Origin: an uncultured Pseudomonadota bacterium
GTDB lineage: Bacteria > Myxococcota_A > Polyangia > Nannocystales > Nannocystaceae
Reading direction: 5' to 3'
Assembly (NCBI GenBank): GCA_913061055.1
Contig: CAJXVA010000026.1
Location: 1-37,964, forward strand
Length of the DNA stretch: 37,964 nucleotides
Positions within the stretch are counted from its first letter, which is position 1; every line of letters starts with the position of its first letter. Below are positions 36,823 to 37,964 of the stretch, piece after piece. Position numbers and translations under genes: made by a program. The notes beneath the pieces were generated by a model. It was not told the DNA's origin. It worked only from the letters and a program-made list of their open reading frames with translations, and ran no database searches.

Positions 36823-37058
36823 GCACTGGCGCTGAGGCAGGCGAGGCCGGTCGTGAGGGTCTGTTGGTAGGACAGCCTACGTTTGCTGCGTGGCGGGGTG
36901 AGATGATGGGGCCGGCCTCGGTGGTGGCCCGATGAGGTCGGGACTCGGGCCTCCCGCGTACGCTTCGGACGCCCCTCGCGCGGCCGAGCCGGAAGCAGCA
37001 CCGTCGGCCCGCCATCGAGGCGTTGGTGTCGTCTGGCGGAGCCCTGTGGGAGGCGCCC

Positions 37059-37087
37059 TTGACAGCGCGGTGCAGGTGCGACAACTT
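37059..37087 (+). promoter_or_regulatory. Candidate promoter of the Cys-rich protein/efflux genes
   Basis: Perfect TTGACA (37059-37064), a 17-nt spacer, then a weak CAACTT (37082-37087) that lies inside the palindrome at 37077-37093. A promoter with a poor -10 buried in an operator suits tight repression or activation. Confidence 0.4.
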
Positions 37088-37093
37088 GTCGCA
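37077..37093. promoter_or_regulatory. Perfect 17-nt palindrome, putative operator
   Basis: TGCGACAACTTGTCGCA is an 8+1+8 perfect palindrome directly downstream of TTGACA and touching the first ATG. It is the kind of site bound by a dimeric repressor or metalloregulator; no regulator gene is visible in the window. Confidence 0.6.
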
Positions 37094-37500
37094 TGATGCA
37101 GGCGGCACTCATGCGAGGCCAGCGCGGGCCGGTGCTGATCGCGGCCTTGATGGCGCTTGTGCTGCTCTTGAGCGCCGGCTGGGCAGGATCGTTGTCGTGC
37201 GACCCGGACCGTTCGAGCGGTTGTGCATGTCCCTGTGAGAGCGGGGAGGGTGCGTCCGAAGGACAGGCCCCTGAGGTCGCTCGCCGGCCGGACTGCTGCG
37301 CATCACAGGACCCCACCCGCATGCTGGTTGCGGGCGTGGTGGGCGATCCGCCCGAAGCGTGGGCGTGGGATGTGTCTCGCCCTCCCGCGCCGCGCGATGT
37401 GTTCTCGGTGCTGCGCTCGGGTCTGCCACGTCAGGGCATGAGCCGAGGTCCGCCGTCGAAGCTGCGGATGTTTCTGCGTCATCAGGCGTTCCTGATCTGA
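37093..37500 (+). CDS. Small Cys-rich secreted or membrane protein
   Basis: 135 residues from ATG 37093; ATG 37111 (MRGQRGPVLIAALMALVL) is an attractive alternative because 37093 touches the operator-like palindrome and a TSS near 37093 would leave no leader. A hydrophobic signal or anchor is followed by SLSCDPDRSSGCACPCESGEG and RRPDCCASQD, six cysteines in about 40 residues. The C-terminal part is basic (SKLRMFLRHQAFLI). No family recognised. The cysteines, the signal and the position 84 bp before a CusC/CzcC-like channel suggest a periplasmic metal-handling accessory; that is inference. Confidence 0.65.
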   Translation: MMQAALMRGQRGPVLIAALMALVLLLSAGWAGSLSCDPDRSSGCACPCESGEGASEGQAPEVARRPDCCASQDPTRMLVAGVVGDPPEAWAWDVSRPPAPRDVFSVLRSGLPRQGMSRGPPSKLRMFLRHQAFLI

Positions 37501-37584
37501 GCTGCGTCGTCGCTGAACCTCGCGACTGCGGCGACCTTGGGTCGTCTGCACCAAGACGTCTTCTCGTGTCTTCAAGGACCCTCC

Positions 37585-37915
37585 ATGACCTTCTTTGGCC
37601 ACAGCTGTGGCCTGTACATTCTCGGATCGCTCGCCGTGAGCCTGTCCGCGTGCGCTCCGAACTCGCCTCACTTGGCTCGAGACCTCGAGTCGGTCGAGGC
37701 GACGCTTTCGGAACCTGTGTCCCCAAAGGACATTGCTGATCCCGCTGCCGACTTCGACGGCACGCTCGGCGGATATCTCGCGTACGCGTATGCCCACAGC
37801 CCGGCACTCCGGGCGAGTTTTGAGACCTGGCGTGCGGCGACGTTTCGCCCGGACCAGGAACGCCGGCTGCCCGAACCGACGATCTCCTACGCGGTCTTTG
37901 TGCGCAGCGTGGAGA
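37585..37915 (+). CDS. CusC/CzcC-like efflux lipoprotein, truncated by contig end
   Basis: About 110 genuine residues are visible. ATG 37585 has AAGGA (37574-37578) 6 nt upstream. A signal peptide ends with LSAC as lipobox. The mature part contains TLGGYLAYAYAHSPALRASFETWRAA and LPEPTISYAVFVRSVET, the opening of TolC-family outer-membrane factors of heavy-metal RND systems (CusC/CzcC type), which are often lipoproteins. Everything after base 37915 is adapter, so the residues an automatic translation would add (YTHLTLPTSDLV) are artefactual. The rest of the gene, and probably an adaptor and RND pump, lie beyond the contig. Confidence 0.8.
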
Positions 37916-37964
37916 CTGTCTCTTATACACATCTGACGCTGCCGACGAGCGATCTAGTGTAGAT
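37916..37964 (+). other. Untrimmed Nextera/Illumina adapter at contig end
   Basis: The Tn5 mosaic end CTGTCTCTTATACACATCT starts at 37916 and continues through the Nextera read-1 adapter to 37948. GCGATCTA (37949-37956), reverse complement TAGATCGC, is the i5 index N501/S501. GTGTAGAT (37957-37964) is the beginning of the P5 sequence. This is library DNA, not genome. Confidence 0.98.

Noticed and set aside
36867..36880. GTAGG-ACAG-CCTAC inverted repeat in the 36804-37092 gap
   Set aside because: Only 5 bp and not placed near a promoter or gene end; likely chance.
36804..37092. Possible gene in the gap between the two metal-related transcription units
   Set aside because: A 102-codon minus-strand frame exists (36800-37108) but has no motif, covers the promoter region and has typical antisense composition.
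37109..37932. Minus-strand frames beginning MYKRQ or MCIRDS
   Set aside because: Their first residues are translated from adapter sequence; the remainder is antisense to the Cys-rich and efflux genes.

Overview
The window is GC-rich, densely coding bacterial DNA, most probably from a myxobacterium of the Nannocystineae type (Plesiocystis, Enhygromyxa or Nannocystis relatives). That placement is inferred from lipoproteins with long Ser/Thr/Gly/Asp stalks, an RpoH-type sigma factor, an NtrC-type regulator, an ECF operon and weak or absent Shine-Dalgarno sequences. The window ends at a contig edge: the last 49 bases (37916-37964) are untrimmed Nextera/Illumina adapter, not genome. I found no tRNA, rRNA, CRISPR array, insertion sequence or prophage.

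Layout. 1-3195: a 5'-truncated acidic TPR protein followed 2 nt later by a PLP trans-sulfuration enzyme. 3257-7148: a proteostasis block, tig-clpP-clpX, with terminators after tig and clpX. 7183-15151: a surface and glycan block. It holds a stalked lipoprotein, a lipoprotein metzincin coupled by ATGA overlap to an O-antigen-ligase-like polymerase, and, divergently, a Wzx-type flippase, a PAPS sulfotransferase overlapping it, and a 2OG-Fe(II) dioxygenase. 15174-20509: a very long C-terminal processing protease on the minus strand, divergent from an RpoH-type sigma factor whose stop overlaps the GTG start of rsmI. 20645-23807: a membrane-anchored arylsulfotransferase-like beta-propeller, a repeat-containing intergenic stretch and an outer-membrane barrel.

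23949-27698: a sensor kinase (membrane segments, GAF, HisKA/HATPase) and its sigma54-dependent response regulator. 27765-31089: a 90-residue unknown protein, an RluD-type pseudouridine synthase, an endonuclease/exonuclease/phosphatase protein and pgeF. 31229-33369: a small membrane protein and a TolC-type channel on the minus strand. 33685-36087: a four-gene operon, every junction an ATGA overlap: ECF sigma factor, single-TM putative anti-sigma factor, and two lipoproteins, the second with eight regularly spaced cysteines. 36180-37915: a stalked His/Cys lipoprotein divergent from a Cys-rich small protein and a CusC/CzcC-like efflux channel cut off by the contig end.

The most unusual points are (a) the combination of flippase, sulfotransferase, 2OG oxygenase, polymerase and metzincin; (b) the ECF operon with the cysteine-heptad lipoprotein; (c) -10-like hexamers exactly 13 nt before three start codons, suggesting near-leaderless transcription; and (d) a shared STGG-x2-SVC junction in two otherwise unrelated lipoproteins. 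All functional calls rest on reading motifs by eye; no database search was run.
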